From: an uncultured Blautia sp.
Lineage (GTDB): Bacteria; Bacillota; Clostridia; Lachnospirales; Lachnospiraceae
Reading direction: 5' to 3'
DNA: 64,000 nucleotides
Assembly (NCBI GenBank): GCA_900551075.1
Contig: URVB01000005.1
Span: 91,881 to 155,880, forward strand
The notes under the pieces are model-generated. The model made no database searches. It saw only the letters and a list, made by a program, of their open reading frames with translations, and was not told the DNA's origin. Below are positions 1-8,682 of the stretch, piece after piece. Made by a program: the position numbers and the translations under genes. Position 1 is the stretch's first letter, and the number at the start of each line of letters is the position of its first letter.

Positions 1-828
1 TTGTGTGCCGCCAGCCGGGAAATCCCAAAACTTCTGCAGGATATGTTGTGGAATCGGGAGCATTCAGCCATCCTGACCAGCGGAACTTTAAAGGCAGGAA
101 AGGGATTTGAAAGAACAAAACAGGTTACCGGGTTATCCGGTTTAGAGAAAGTACAGGAATATGTGGCAGACTCTCCTTTTTCTTACGAAAGAAACTGTAT
201 GCTGTTTCTGCCAAAAACATTGAAGAGATGTAAACGGGGAAGCAGGGAAGAGGCAAAAATGGTGGCAAACCATATCCATTCCCTCATCTGTTCCACTTAT
301 GGACATACTCTGGTACTGTTTACGTCCTATAGTTTGATGGGAAATGTGTACCAGCTTCTTCGGGATGAGCTTCCGTTTCCGATGATAGAGGTATGGCGTC
401 ATTCACAGGAAGAGATTCTGAGGTTTAAGACAATGGAAAATGCGGTGCTGTTCGCAGCCGGCTCTTGTTGGGAAGGAGTGGATTTTCCGGGAGATATGGT
501 GTCTTCCCTGATCATTGTAAAACTTCCCTTTGCTGTTCCAGATCCTATCAGCGAAGCAGAAAAAGAGGATTACGAAACACTGGAAGAATACATCGGGGAT
601 ATTATTGTGCCAGATATGCAGAAAAGACTGCGGCAGGGATTTGGACGTGCCATCCGCACAGAAACAGACACTTGTGTAGTATCTATTTTAGATTACCGGG
701 CGGTGAGAGGCGGAAAATATTATGAAGATGTGGTATGTGCTTTGCCAGCCTGCTTGATGGCAGAAGACATGAAAGAAGTACAGGCTTTTATACGGAGCAG
801 GAAGGGAGTGGACTATTATCTCTCCTGA
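1..828 (+). CDS. DinG/Rad3-family ATP-dependent helicase, C-terminal part (5' end outside window)
   Basis: This is the 3' portion of a superfamily 2 DNA helicase of the DinG/XPD (Rad3) type. The frame is open to base 1, so the N-terminal Walker A and DEAH box lie outside the window and the first TTG is not a true start. Visible motifs are LTSGTL (residues 25-30), the SF2 helicase C-terminal core with LVLFTSYSLM (about 104-113), motif V as GSCWEGVDFPGD (about 153-164) and motif VI as QGFGRAIRTETD (about 213-224). The last residues look like a natural family C-terminus. Proteins of this family unwind DNA during repair and often carry an Fe-S cluster, but that part is not visible. The recombinase module begins shortly after the stop codon, so the 3' end of this gene is a candidate insertion target. 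Identification is secure at family level only. Confidence 0.85.
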   Translation: MCAASREIPKLLQDMLWNREHSAILTSGTLKAGKGFERTKQVTGLSGLEKVQEYVADSPFSYERNCMLFLPKTLKRCKRGSREEAKMVANHIHSLICSTYGHTLVLFTSYSLMGNVYQLLRDELPFPMIEVWRHSQEEILRFKTMENAVLFAAGSCWEGVDFPGDMVSSLIIVKLPFAVPDPISEAEKEDYETLEEYIGDIIVPDMQKRLRQGFGRAIRTETDTCVVSILDYRAVRGGKYYEDVVCALPACLMAEDMKEVQAFIRSRKGVDYYLS

Positions 829-995
829 TCATGTTCCGGTATTGTTGGTTATGCTTCGTTTGTGCCGGGAATTGTAAAGAATCTTTAGTACAGTTTCTAA
901 GAGGAAATCCCACGGTTTGTTGGTATTGATGAATAGCTATTTGGGCATGAAGTGGGTATACTGTGTATAGCGTTAGAGGAAAGGATGGTGAGGAT

Positions 996-2117
996 ATGCA
1001 GCATTATTCAGTGGAAGAAATCAAAGATGTTTCTACAAGGTATTTTTATATACGGGATATTGAAACTCTGCAGATATCCGAATTGCCATCCCGCTTTCTG
1101 ATGCATATGACAAAGTCCAGAAGGTCACCAAACACTGTTCGGAGGACTGCATTTTCCATTCTATATTATCTGGAATTTATGATAGAAAAGGAAATGGAAC
1201 TTACGGATGTGTATGGATATACCTATGACAGGCAGACGGAACATTTTGTGGATTTTCTGTACTGGCTGAAAAAGGGGAATCACTGGGATCAAAAACAAAA
1301 TAAGTATCCGAACAATGGAACCTGCAATGCATATTTAAAAGATGTGTTCAGGTTCTATCTTTTTATAGAAGCGGAATATGAGCAGTATGGAGAATTGAAA
1401 ACACTTTCTTATAACCAGATTGTTGCGGTCAATGAAGTGGGTGTGAAAAGGGTATTGAGAAGATATTCTTTTAAAGGGTATTTGAAAGAAGAAGAGAGTC
1501 ATGGCAGGACAGCAAAGCAGGATGAAATCATTACAATCCTGAAAGCGTGTACCAACCGAAGGGATCAGCTTCTGATTCTTCTGCTTGCGGAAACGGGATT
1601 CCGGATTGGTGAAATATTAGGGATTGATTTTACGAAGGATATCGATTACCGGAATCACATGATTCGTGTATATTTCCGGGAGGATAATGAAAACAATGCC
1701 AGAGCCAAGAATGCAGAATATAGAAAAGCAAAAATCAGTGATGATACTTATGCTTTCCTGATGGATTACCTTGCACAGTATGGAAAAATCTTGCAGCACC
1801 AAAAATATCTGTTTGTAAATATTATGGGTGATACGATAGGGAAACCGCTTAAGGTGGGAAGTGTGTATGATATGCTGGATCGGATGGAGAGAAAGACCAA
1901 AATCAAGATTACCCCGCATATGTTGAGACATTATTTTGCAAATATGCGAAAAAAAGCCGGGTGGAAAATGGAAATGATCAGTGAGGCACTTGGGCATAAA
2001 CACCTTGATACGACAAAGCGTTATCTGGACTGGATTGATGAGGAACTGGTAGAAGCAAGCAATGAATTCTACCGGAGAAACGGTGGACTATTTCATGCAG
2101 AGGAATTACTGCAGTAG
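996..2117 (+). CDS. tyrosine recombinase, first of three (TnpA-like)
   Basis: A tyrosine site-specific recombinase of about 373 residues with an N-terminal SAM-like core-binding domain and a C-terminal catalytic domain. Catalytic residues are visible: Arg in AETGFRIGEI (about 203), the His-x-x-Arg box as TPHMLRHYFA (about 308-311), the late His in LGHKHLDTTK (about 334) and the nucleophile Tyr in KRYLDW (about 343). Size and position match TnpA (about 361 residues) of Tn554-family elements. An upstream GTG at 963 is in frame, but ATG 996 is preferred because GGTGAGG lies just before it. The next recombinase starts 12 bases after the stop behind GGAGGTGG, so the genes form an operon. Function in excision or integration is inferred from the family. 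Confidence 0.88.
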   Translation: MQHYSVEEIKDVSTRYFYIRDIETLQISELPSRFLMHMTKSRRSPNTVRRTAFSILYYLEFMIEKEMELTDVYGYTYDRQTEHFVDFLYWLKKGNHWDQKQNKYPNNGTCNAYLKDVFRFYLFIEAEYEQYGELKTLSYNQIVAVNEVGVKRVLRRYSFKGYLKEEESHGRTAKQDEIITILKACTNRRDQLLILLLAETGFRIGEILGIDFTKDIDYRNHMIRVYFREDNENNARAKNAEYRKAKISDDTYAFLMDYLAQYGKILQHQKYLFVNIMGDTIGKPLKVGSVYDMLDRMERKTKIKITPHMLRHYFANMRKKAGWKMEMISEALGHKHLDTTKRYLDWIDEELVEASNEFYRRNGGLFHAEELLQ

Positions 2118-2129
2118 GGAGGTGGCGCT

Positions 2130-3890
2130 ATGCCTGTATACTTATTAAGACAGGCAGAAGACCTGACAGAATCAAGAGAAGCGTATAAAAAACGGAAACA
2201 GCAGCTCATGAAAGAACTGGAGGCATATCAGTTTACAGATATTGCTGCAATAAGGAATCTCGGTACTTTTTTAGCTGACAGTGGGCTGGAACATATATCT
2301 GAAATGGATTATCCGTTACGGGTTGCATATGAGCAATATTTACTGACACATCATACTCTAAATGAGAAGTATAGGTATATTAAAATATATGACAGAGTGA
2401 AACAAGAGGAAATTGCAGAGCAAATTCAGACACTGGCAGGAAAAAGGAAATATAGGTGGTGTTACCGAAATGAGATTCTTTATTTACGCTACTATCCGAT
2501 CCCGGAACTTGCACAAGAATTTCTGGAGTGCAGGAAGATGGAAATGTTAGTCTGGGATTTTAGTCTGAAACATTCGGAAATATTGAAACGACAAATTTTT
2601 GATACTCTAAGTTTTCTGTTGGAAACAGCCCCATCTGCTACGATGAGAAGGCTAAGATTGCTGGCATTACAGCAGTTTTATAGATTTTGTGTACAAAACC
2701 ATATTGAGGATGTAGGTCAGTTGGAACTTGAAGAGATTCAAAAGTATCAAGAAATGTTAGGGAAACAGGGATATCAGGCAGAAAAGAACTATATGTCGAT
2801 TGTGAATATCTGTAGAAAAGTAGCATTTTTGAATGCCGAAGAGATTCAGTGGGATGCAACGGTATGGTATGTGGGAAGATTCCATTTTACAGAAGAACGT
2901 TTAAACAAAAGTGCATCATTAGAGAGTATCTCTTTTATGGAGATTAAGAACCAAGAAACAAGAGAACTTCTGCAGACTTACATGAAATATGAGCTTGGTG
3001 TGACAGGACAAGCTATCAGCACAATTGTAAGAAGATATCTGGTAATCCGAAATTTTCTATGTTTCCTTACAGATGAGCAGATTCGAGTGGTGGAATGTAA
3101 AGGGGAACAGATAAAGCAATTTGCCGATCAGCTTCAGGAACGGAAACTTGATGCAAAAGGATATAATGAAAGACTTTTGGGAATCGGGCATTTTTTCAAG
3201 TTCTTGGAAGTGCGGGGATATATTACAAGGGTTCCGTTCCGGCTGGAATATTATATGCAGAAAGAAGTCCATATCCATCATGACAGAAGTGTGGAAATGG
3301 ATGTATATATGGAAATTATCCAAAAACTTTACCGTTTTCCGGAGCGATTGAGATGTATGTTTTTACACCTTTGGTGTGCAGGTTTGCGAGGGAGTGAAGT
3401 TTGTCAGTTAAAGGGCGATGCATATTATACGCAGAATGGAGATTATTGGATGAAGGTGTATCAGGTCAAAATGAAAACCTATAAACGGATACCCATTCCA
3501 GAGGCTTTGTATAGAATTATGAATGTATATTTAAACAGGCATCAGATTCAGCCGGAAGATTATATTTTCCAAAATACAAAAGGAGGCGCTTTTTTATATC
3601 AGACATTTCGAAGGCAAATGTTAGAATCCTGCAAGGAGCAGGAGATTTTAAATGGAGAATATATATTCAAATCCCATGACTATCGGCACACAGTAGCAAC
3701 TATGTTTTATGATAATCAAGTGTCCATTCAGAGTATCCGAGATTACTTAGGTCACAGTTATGAGGAAATGACGAGACAGTATATTGATTATATGCCAAAG
3801 AAGATAGCCCAGGCAAACGAAGAATTTTTCAGCAATCAGGAAAATAGTCTAGCCTCATACCTGAAAGGAGACAGCGATGGAAACAGATAG
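2130..3890 (+). CDS. tyrosine recombinase, second of three (TnpB-like)
   Basis: A large tyrosine recombinase of 586 residues with a long N-terminal region (about 1-390) ahead of the catalytic domain. Catalytic signature: Arg in CAGLRGSEVC, a beta-hairpin Lys region in QVKMKTYKRIPI, the His-x-x-Arg box in SHDYRHTVAT, the late His in YLGHSYEEMT and the Tyr in RQYIDYM. Length and order resemble Tn554 TnpB (about 630 residues). The start is fixed by GGAGGTGG 6-12 bases upstream. Its last 14 bases overlap the start of the third recombinase, which suggests translational coupling. It probably acts together with the two neighbouring recombinases; that division of labour is inference. Confidence 0.87.
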   Translation: MPVYLLRQAEDLTESREAYKKRKQQLMKELEAYQFTDIAAIRNLGTFLADSGLEHISEMDYPLRVAYEQYLLTHHTLNEKYRYIKIYDRVKQEEIAEQIQTLAGKRKYRWCYRNEILYLRYYPIPELAQEFLECRKMEMLVWDFSLKHSEILKRQIFDTLSFLLETAPSATMRRLRLLALQQFYRFCVQNHIEDVGQLELEEIQKYQEMLGKQGYQAEKNYMSIVNICRKVAFLNAEEIQWDATVWYVGRFHFTEERLNKSASLESISFMEIKNQETRELLQTYMKYELGVTGQAISTIVRRYLVIRNFLCFLTDEQIRVVECKGEQIKQFADQLQERKLDAKGYNERLLGIGHFFKFLEVRGYITRVPFRLEYYMQKEVHIHHDRSVEMDVYMEIIQKLYRFPERLRCMFLHLWCAGLRGSEVCQLKGDAYYTQNGDYWMKVYQVKMKTYKRIPIPEALYRIMNVYLNRHQIQPEDYIFQNTKGGAFLYQTFRRQMLESCKEQEILNGEYIFKSHDYRHTVATMFYDNQVSIQSIRDYLGHSYEEMTRQYIDYMPKKIAQANEEFFSNQENSLASYLKGDSDGNR

Positions 3891-5382
3891 AATTTATTTT
3901 AAAGATCTGCAGTGCTGGCAGGAGGCAATGAACCGGGGAGAGAAAACAGAAGCAAATGAGTCTTACTTTGATTTATTGGAACTGCCGGGAGAGAAAATGC
4001 GGGAAGAGATGAGAAATTATATTTTAGAGCGAGGCAGAACGGTGTCGTGTATTACAGTACGACATGATAACACGTATTATCGTAAAATAGTAGCATTTCT
4101 GGCTCAGACTCAATTCAAAAAGCAAAAAAGTTTTCTGGATTTCCCCATAGAAAAATGGCTGGTATTTTTAAAGAAATGGATGATTCAAAATGGAAAATCA
4201 ATTACTTATGAAAAGAGAAGTGTATATGGAACGCCGAGTGTTATAGATGCACCTTTAATACGATATTTACGAAATATATTGGAGTTTATTCAGCCGGAAG
4301 ATGTGCGGGAAGAAACCGAAAAGGATATCTGGCACCTGAAAGCATTGGATATAGAGTTACAAGGCAGTCCCACTTATAATGTGGAGACAATCAATTTTAG
4401 CAAAATCAGTCAACCAGATATCAGAGAAGAGACAAAGAAAATTATTTATTTTAATCTGAAGCATGAAGCGGTCGGAACAGTGCAAGGAGAAATGCGAGCA
4501 ATTCGAAAATTCTCGGATTATTTGAAGAAAGCATATCCGAATGTGGAGTCCTGTCAGGAAATAACCAGAGATATCTTGGAAGGATTCCTGATTTCCTTAT
4601 CCACTGCAGAAACAGCACATAATGGAAATCCTAACATGGTGTTATCACTCCGAAGAGTGCTGGAGGGAGTCGGTAAGATATATCAATATGAGACACTGGA
4701 ACATCTCTTCTTAAATACAGATATTCCACCAGAGGTACAGCCGGAATTTAAAGTATATTCTGATGCGGAATTTAAACGGCTGAATGCACATATTACAAAA
4801 ATGGATGAGCAGATTGCCAGATGCATGGTTATCCATCAAATGCTTGGTACAAGAATCTCCGATACACTGACATTAAGGACGGATTGCTTATATAAAGAAA
4901 ATAATCAGGACATGATTCGAATCAAACAAGTAAAAACCAGCGATTTCTGTAAGCCCATCAGTGAGGAACTGGCAGAACTGATTCGGCAGGCAATTCTTTA
5001 TGATAAAAAATTCAAGAACGATTCGGAATACATATTTGTGAATGAAGAAAATCCTAAAAGACCAATGCAGTATACAACCATTAAGCATAAAGTTTTGGGA
5101 ATGATTTTAAAAGAAGATTTACGGGATGATCAAGGAAACCTTTTCAAATTCAGATCCCATTTTTTCCGACATTATTATGGAGTGAAGCTGACAGAAATGC
5201 ACTTGGATGACTGGACGATCGCCAGACTGCTTGGACATAAGAAATTAAGCAGCGTTCAGCATTACCGGAAAATGAGCAATCAGACAATGGCCGATGAAAC
5301 AAGGGAAGTAAGGAAAATGATGACTAAAATCATATATGCCAATTTGGAAGGATGGGGAGAAGAATATGAGCAAATACGATAA
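3877..5382 (+). CDS. tyrosine recombinase, third of three
   Basis: A third tyrosine recombinase of 501 residues, starting inside the end of the second (14-base overlap) behind AAAGGAG. Its catalytic domain shows Arg in MLGTRISDTL, Lys in QVKTSDFCKPI, the His-x-x-Arg box in SHFFRHYYGV, the late His in LLGHKKLSSV and the Tyr in QHYRKM. Classical Tn554 has only two such recombinases, so this gene makes the locus a trio. It is not a fragment or duplicate of the neighbours: length, N-terminal region and active-site context all differ. The small HTH/coiled-coil gene overlaps its 3' end by 17 bases, continuing the tightly coupled operon. All catalytic residues seem present, so the protein is probably active. 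Confidence 0.87.
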   Translation: METDRIYFKDLQCWQEAMNRGEKTEANESYFDLLELPGEKMREEMRNYILERGRTVSCITVRHDNTYYRKIVAFLAQTQFKKQKSFLDFPIEKWLVFLKKWMIQNGKSITYEKRSVYGTPSVIDAPLIRYLRNILEFIQPEDVREETEKDIWHLKALDIELQGSPTYNVETINFSKISQPDIREETKKIIYFNLKHEAVGTVQGEMRAIRKFSDYLKKAYPNVESCQEITRDILEGFLISLSTAETAHNGNPNMVLSLRRVLEGVGKIYQYETLEHLFLNTDIPPEVQPEFKVYSDAEFKRLNAHITKMDEQIARCMVIHQMLGTRISDTLTLRTDCLYKENNQDMIRIKQVKTSDFCKPISEELAELIRQAILYDKKFKNDSEYIFVNEENPKRPMQYTTIKHKVLGMILKEDLRDDQGNLFKFRSHFFRHYYGVKLTEMHLDDWTIARLLGHKKLSSVQHYRKMSNQTMADETREVRKMMTKIIYANLEGWGEEYEQIR

Positions 5383-5749
5383 AATGGTAGAGGAGAATCA
5401 GAAAAAGAGCAAAGAGAAGATTGTAGCCGCCAGATATGCCATCCGGGAAATGCTTGAGAATCAGGAACGAATTTCTGTGCCAAAGCTGATGAAACGGACG
5501 GGGTTGTCCAGAGGATTCTTTTATAAAAATTCGGTTATCAGGGAAGAAATGAACCGGGCAGTGGAACAGCAGGCAGGGATGATTGATCCACGGAGGGAAA
5601 TTCTGAATGTGGCACTGGAACAACAAAATGAGCTTTTACAGAGACAAGTGCAAGCGTTAAAAAGAGAAAATGCAGATTTAAAGAAAACGGTTGAAAAGTT
5701 ACAAAAAGCATTGAAAAAACAGGATTTGAATTTTATTAAGAAGCTTTGA
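5366..5749 (+). CDS. TnpC-like small transposition accessory protein (HTH plus coiled coil)
   Basis: A 127-residue protein encoded directly after the recombinases and overlapping the third by 17 bases. ATG 5366 is chosen over the in-frame ATG 5336 because it follows GGGGAGAAG and starts with MSKYDKM. The N-terminal half has a helix-turn-helix-like stretch (ISVPKLMKRTGLSRGFFYKN). The C-terminal half is a long charged coiled coil (QQNELLQRQVQALKREN onward). Position, size and architecture match TnpC (about 125 residues) of Tn554 and the DUF6262-type proteins found with recombinase pairs. In Tn554, TnpC affects transposition frequency and orientation. The same role here is inferred. Confidence 0.75.
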   Translation: MSKYDKMVEENQKKSKEKIVAARYAIREMLENQERISVPKLMKRTGLSRGFFYKNSVIREEMNRAVEQQAGMIDPRREILNVALEQQNELLQRQVQALKRENADLKKTVEKLQKALKKQDLNFIKKL

Positions 5750-5773
5750 AATTGAAGAAGAATATAAAGACTA

Positions 5774-5881
5774 GGAGGTATGTGATAAACATGCCTTTGG
5801 GTCGTTGATGATAGATAGGCATGCCCCAAATGTATAGCAAACCATTTATATGAAGCATTAGACATTTCATATAGATGGTTT
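5774..5881 (+). other. leader-like segment with orphan Shine-Dalgarno and long inverted repeat
   Basis: An excellent AGGAGGT (5774-5780) is followed only by ATG-TGA and then a five-codon ORF ending at TGA (about 5791-5808). An imperfect repeat TTTGGG/CCCAAA follows. Next is a 16-base inverted repeat: 5839-5854 pairs with 5866-5881 at 15 of 16 positions, the remaining pair being G-T, around an 11-base loop. The right arm runs into TTTTATACTTTATA. It could be the transposase operon terminator, a recombinase binding site near the right end of the element, or the ruined start of a lost gene. The sequence does not decide between these. Confidence 0.5.
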
Positions 5882-5923
5882 TATACTTTATATAGAGAAA
5901 ATATCGAAAGTGGTTATTTTAAT

Positions 5924-6406
5924 ATGAAGAAAACATTAGTAGCATATTTTTCAGCAAGTGGTGTGACAGCAAAGGCAGCAAAGATACTGGCAGAAGCAGC
6001 AGAGGCGGATTTGTACGAAATTAAACCGGAAGTGCCGTATACAGCAAAGGATTTAGATTGGATGGATTCTGAGTCCAGAAGTTCAAAAGAGATGAAGGGC
6101 AATGCCCCATATCCGGCACTTTTAGACACTGATGCGGATATCGTGGGACATCAAAATCTGCTCCTTTGTTTCCCCGTCTGGTGGTACCAAGCACCGACTA
6201 TTATAAACAAATTCTTAGAAAGCTATGATTTTGCAGGCAAGAAGATTGTTTTATTTGCAACCTCCGGTGGAAGCGGATTTGGAAAGACAGTGGAAAAATT
6301 GAGAGACAGCGTGTCAGGAGATGCAGAAATTGTAGAGGGAAAGATGTTAAACGGAAACCAGTCAAAAGAGCAACTGAAAAAGTGGCTGGAGCAGGCAGGA
6401 TTATAG
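5924..6406 (+). CDS. flavodoxin
   Basis: A 160-residue short-chain flavodoxin. The N-terminus LVAYFSASGVTAKAAKILA carries the FMN phosphate loop after the first beta strand. FPVWWYQAPTIINKFLES (about 87-104) and LFATSGGSGFGKTVE (about 113-127) are the typical flavin-contacting loops of the NAD(P)H-independent flavodoxin_4 group. These are cytoplasmic one-electron carriers or quinone/diflavin-type reductases. The Shine-Dalgarno is weak (GAAAGTGG, 10 bases upstream). The gene sits just after the recombinase operon and could be cargo or a resident neighbour; nothing in the sequence settles this. Family assignment is firm; the redox partner is unknown. Confidence 0.85.
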   Translation: MKKTLVAYFSASGVTAKAAKILAEAAEADLYEIKPEVPYTAKDLDWMDSESRSSKEMKGNAPYPALLDTDADIVGHQNLLLCFPVWWYQAPTIINKFLESYDFAGKKIVLFATSGGSGFGKTVEKLRDSVSGDAEIVEGKMLNGNQSKEQLKKWLEQAGL

Positions 6407-6516
6407 AGGGAAAGTAGACACAGTACACAGTTTTGTATACTGTTGAAGCCAGTAAAATCAAGGCATAACAGGGGTGTACCCCATTTTATTTCCCGAAATT
6501 TGAACAGAATTTTGGA

Positions 6517-7599
6517 GTGGACAGGGCTCTGATTGGGGATAATATTACCTGTATCTATCCGGAGCTCAAAGCGTGGTATGCAAAAGAAAAGGTTTTTAAG
6601 GACTTTAAAATTTGCATACAGAATGATAAGTGTAGTTTTTATGGTATTGTAAACAGTAAACGTGTTTATTATACAGAGGAAGAATATGGGGTTATCCTGT
6701 GCTTTCAGCCATATAAGAATATCTATAAATCGTCTAAGATTTTTATGCCGGGAACGCAGGTTACATTTCAGTGGCTTAGAAAATTCTGTGATGTGGAGAC
6801 GTTGGTTCTTGCAGAACGATATGCAGAACTTGATGAACCGGTTCTGATTTGCGGATGTGATGATATATTAAATGAAATGCTGGGAAAAGCAATCTATAAT
6901 CAGTCGTCAAGACGATTGGAAGAAGTAGAGGTGCTCCATATCAGAAATTCATACAGGGATCTTCTGAATACATATTTAAGTGAGGAAACAGGAATTTTAA
7001 GGAAATTACAGAATGGAACGATTATTGTCATTCAGCCGGAGAAAATTCCAATGTATATTCAGGAGCATCTGTTGAATCTGATTGAAAAAAAGAGAACTCT
7101 CAATAATAAAACGATAATCGATTTGGACATACGTTTTATTTTCTGTACTGTATTTGATCTGGAAACACTGGTAAAGGAAAAGAAGTTTAATGAAAGGCTG
7201 TACCGTATTATTTCAAAAAATAAAATCAGCATGACAAAGACATTGCATGAAGATTTTGGCGCGTTTTACAGATATATGCAGAGCGGGCTGGATTATTACA
7301 GTAATATATACAAAAAAGAAGCCGTGGAATTAAGCATAGAGCAGCAAAAAGAGATATGGAGAAAATGCAGGGGAAATTTATTGCCTGATCTGGAAATGAT
7401 GATCGAACGAATTGTAAGAAATGGAATTTGTTCGCTGGAGGAAGAGAGGAGAGAAAATCCGGAAAAATCAATTAATGAATTAGAAAAAATGCAGCTCCAG
7501 AAGCTGATTAAGGACGGATACAGTAAACAGGAAATTGCAAAAATAATGAAGATATCCAGAACGACTCTGTACAGACATTTGAAGGAGTATAATCTGTAG
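6517..7599 (+). CDS. degenerate sigma-54-activator-like regulator with Fis-type HTH
   Basis: A 360-residue protein that aligns by eye to sigma-54 bacterial enhancer-binding proteins but has lost the motor. The P-loop position reads PVLICGCDDILNEMLGKAI where family members have GESGTGKE. The Walker B region reads GTIIVIQPEKIP instead of GTLFLDEIxxLP. The GAFTGA loop is absent. The sensor region RFIFCTVFDLETLVKEKKF followed by NERLYRI still matches the family pattern ATNxDLxxLVxxGxFRxDLYYRL. The C-terminus (GYSKQEIAKIMKISRTTLYR) is a good helix-turn-helix. The start is uncertain: GTG 6517 has GGA immediately before it, and the frame is open only from 6469, so the N-terminal sensor domain may be missing. 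It may act as an ATP-independent DNA-binding regulator. A pseudogene in decay is the alternative. Confidence 0.6.
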   Translation: MDRALIGDNITCIYPELKAWYAKEKVFKDFKICIQNDKCSFYGIVNSKRVYYTEEEYGVILCFQPYKNIYKSSKIFMPGTQVTFQWLRKFCDVETLVLAERYAELDEPVLICGCDDILNEMLGKAIYNQSSRRLEEVEVLHIRNSYRDLLNTYLSEETGILRKLQNGTIIVIQPEKIPMYIQEHLLNLIEKKRTLNNKTIIDLDIRFIFCTVFDLETLVKEKKFNERLYRIISKNKISMTKTLHEDFGAFYRYMQSGLDYYSNIYKKEAVELSIEQQKEIWRKCRGNLLPDLEMMIERIVRNGICSLEEERRENPEKSINELEKMQLQKLIKDGYSKQEIAKIMKISRTTLYRHLKEYNL

Positions 7600-7683
7600 C
7601 AGAAGTAAGATGAAACAGAGAGGAATATCTTAATTATGAAGAAGGAAGAATAAAGGTAACGTATCAGGATTGGAGATTTTGTC

Positions 7684-8589
7684 ATGGAATATCAATGGAG
7701 AGAACGGTCCGGAAAGAAATCTTTTCATCTGGGATTTCAGATAAAAATACTTACCTCTGAAGAGTTCAGGGAGGAGTATCCGGATATTTTTTACAGGAAT
7801 TTTATCGCAAGGGATCATCACTTGATACACTTTTGCAAAGCAGAAATTTTTAATAAGGTTGTTTCAGGAACGTTTGCGCTTCTTTCTAAAAAGGACTTTT
7901 CGCAGCAAAAAAATGCCTTTGGTTATTGCCTTCTCGAGGAGACCCTGGTCTTTGTGGATGATCACGGCTTTGTCGCCCATGTGCTTGATGAAATGCAGGA
8001 GCAGGAGAGGGAGGATGTATCTTCAACGTATGTATTTTTATTGGATTTCATGGAGTATCTGATTAAGGATGATGTGTTATTTCTGCAGGAATATGAGGAG
8101 AAATTGACGAAGCTGGAGGAGAGCCTGTTAAATGGACACGGGGAAAGCTTTGACCGCCAGATTCTGGCTGTCAGAAAGGACCTGGCGGCTCTTGGCACAT
8201 ACTATCAGCAGCTTTTTGATGTGGGAGAGACATTTCAGAGAAATGCTGCCGAGAGGGACAATGAAAGAGAGAATCTTCTGTTTGGATTGTATGCAGGCAA
8301 GGCAGGCAGACTGCTTTCTATGGTACAGATGATGAAAGAATATTCGCTTCAGCTTCGGGAAATGTATCAGACAGGAATTGACATGAGGCAGAATGAGATC
8401 ATGCAGTTTCTGACTGTGGTTACAACTATTTTCATGCCTCTGACACTAATCACAGGGTGGTATGGCATGAATTTTTCTAATATGCAGGAACTGAAAATGC
8501 CGTATGGATATGTGACTGTTTTTTGGGTCTGTGCTGCAATCGTTGTGATTGAAATCTGGATATTCTGGAAGAAGAGATGGTTTAAATAA
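7684..8589 (+). CDS. CorA-family divalent cation transporter
   Basis: A 301-residue CorA-type channel for Mg2+ or related divalent ions. The cytoplasmic N-terminal domain (about 1-235) ends in a long stalk helix. The C-terminus has two membrane segments, with the signature loop YGMNF between them (about 262-266, from ITGWYGMNF) and a basic tail KKRWFK. ATG 7684 is preceded by TTGGAG at nine bases. The gene stands alone between the degenerate regulator and the TetR gene. A second, unrelated Mg2+ transporter (MgtE) lies 2 kb downstream, so the region carries two magnesium routes. Ion specificity cannot be read from sequence alone. Confidence 0.9.
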   Translation: MEYQWRERSGKKSFHLGFQIKILTSEEFREEYPDIFYRNFIARDHHLIHFCKAEIFNKVVSGTFALLSKKDFSQQKNAFGYCLLEETLVFVDDHGFVAHVLDEMQEQEREDVSSTYVFLLDFMEYLIKDDVLFLQEYEEKLTKLEESLLNGHGESFDRQILAVRKDLAALGTYYQQLFDVGETFQRNAAERDNERENLLFGLYAGKAGRLLSMVQMMKEYSLQLREMYQTGIDMRQNEIMQFLTVVTTIFMPLTLITGWYGMNFSNMQELKMPYGYVTVFWVCAAIVVIEIWIFWKKRWFK

Positions 8590-8618
8590 AGGTTATCGGT
8601 AATTGTTGAAGGAGAGAC

Positions 8619-8667
8619 TTGACAAACATACCAACGGTATGATATTGTAAACATACCGTTAGTATGT
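8619..8667 (+). promoter_or_regulatory. tetR promoter with two palindromic operators
   Basis: A consensus -35 TTGACA (8619-8624) is followed by two related palindromes: CATACCAACGGTATG (8627-8641) and CATACCGTTAGTATG (8652-8666). They are 25 bases apart start to start and cover the likely -10 region (GATATT/TATTGT near 8641-8648). This is a typical autorepression layout for a TetR-family gene, whose ATG is 16 bases further on. The palindromes are seen directly; binding by the adjacent TetR protein is inferred. Confidence 0.75.
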
Positions 8668-8682
8668 GGAAGGGGGATTACA

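Noticed and set aside
735..929. 64-codon ORF overlapping the helicase end
   Set aside because: It runs in another frame over the helicase C-terminal codons, has no family features and is a shadow frame.
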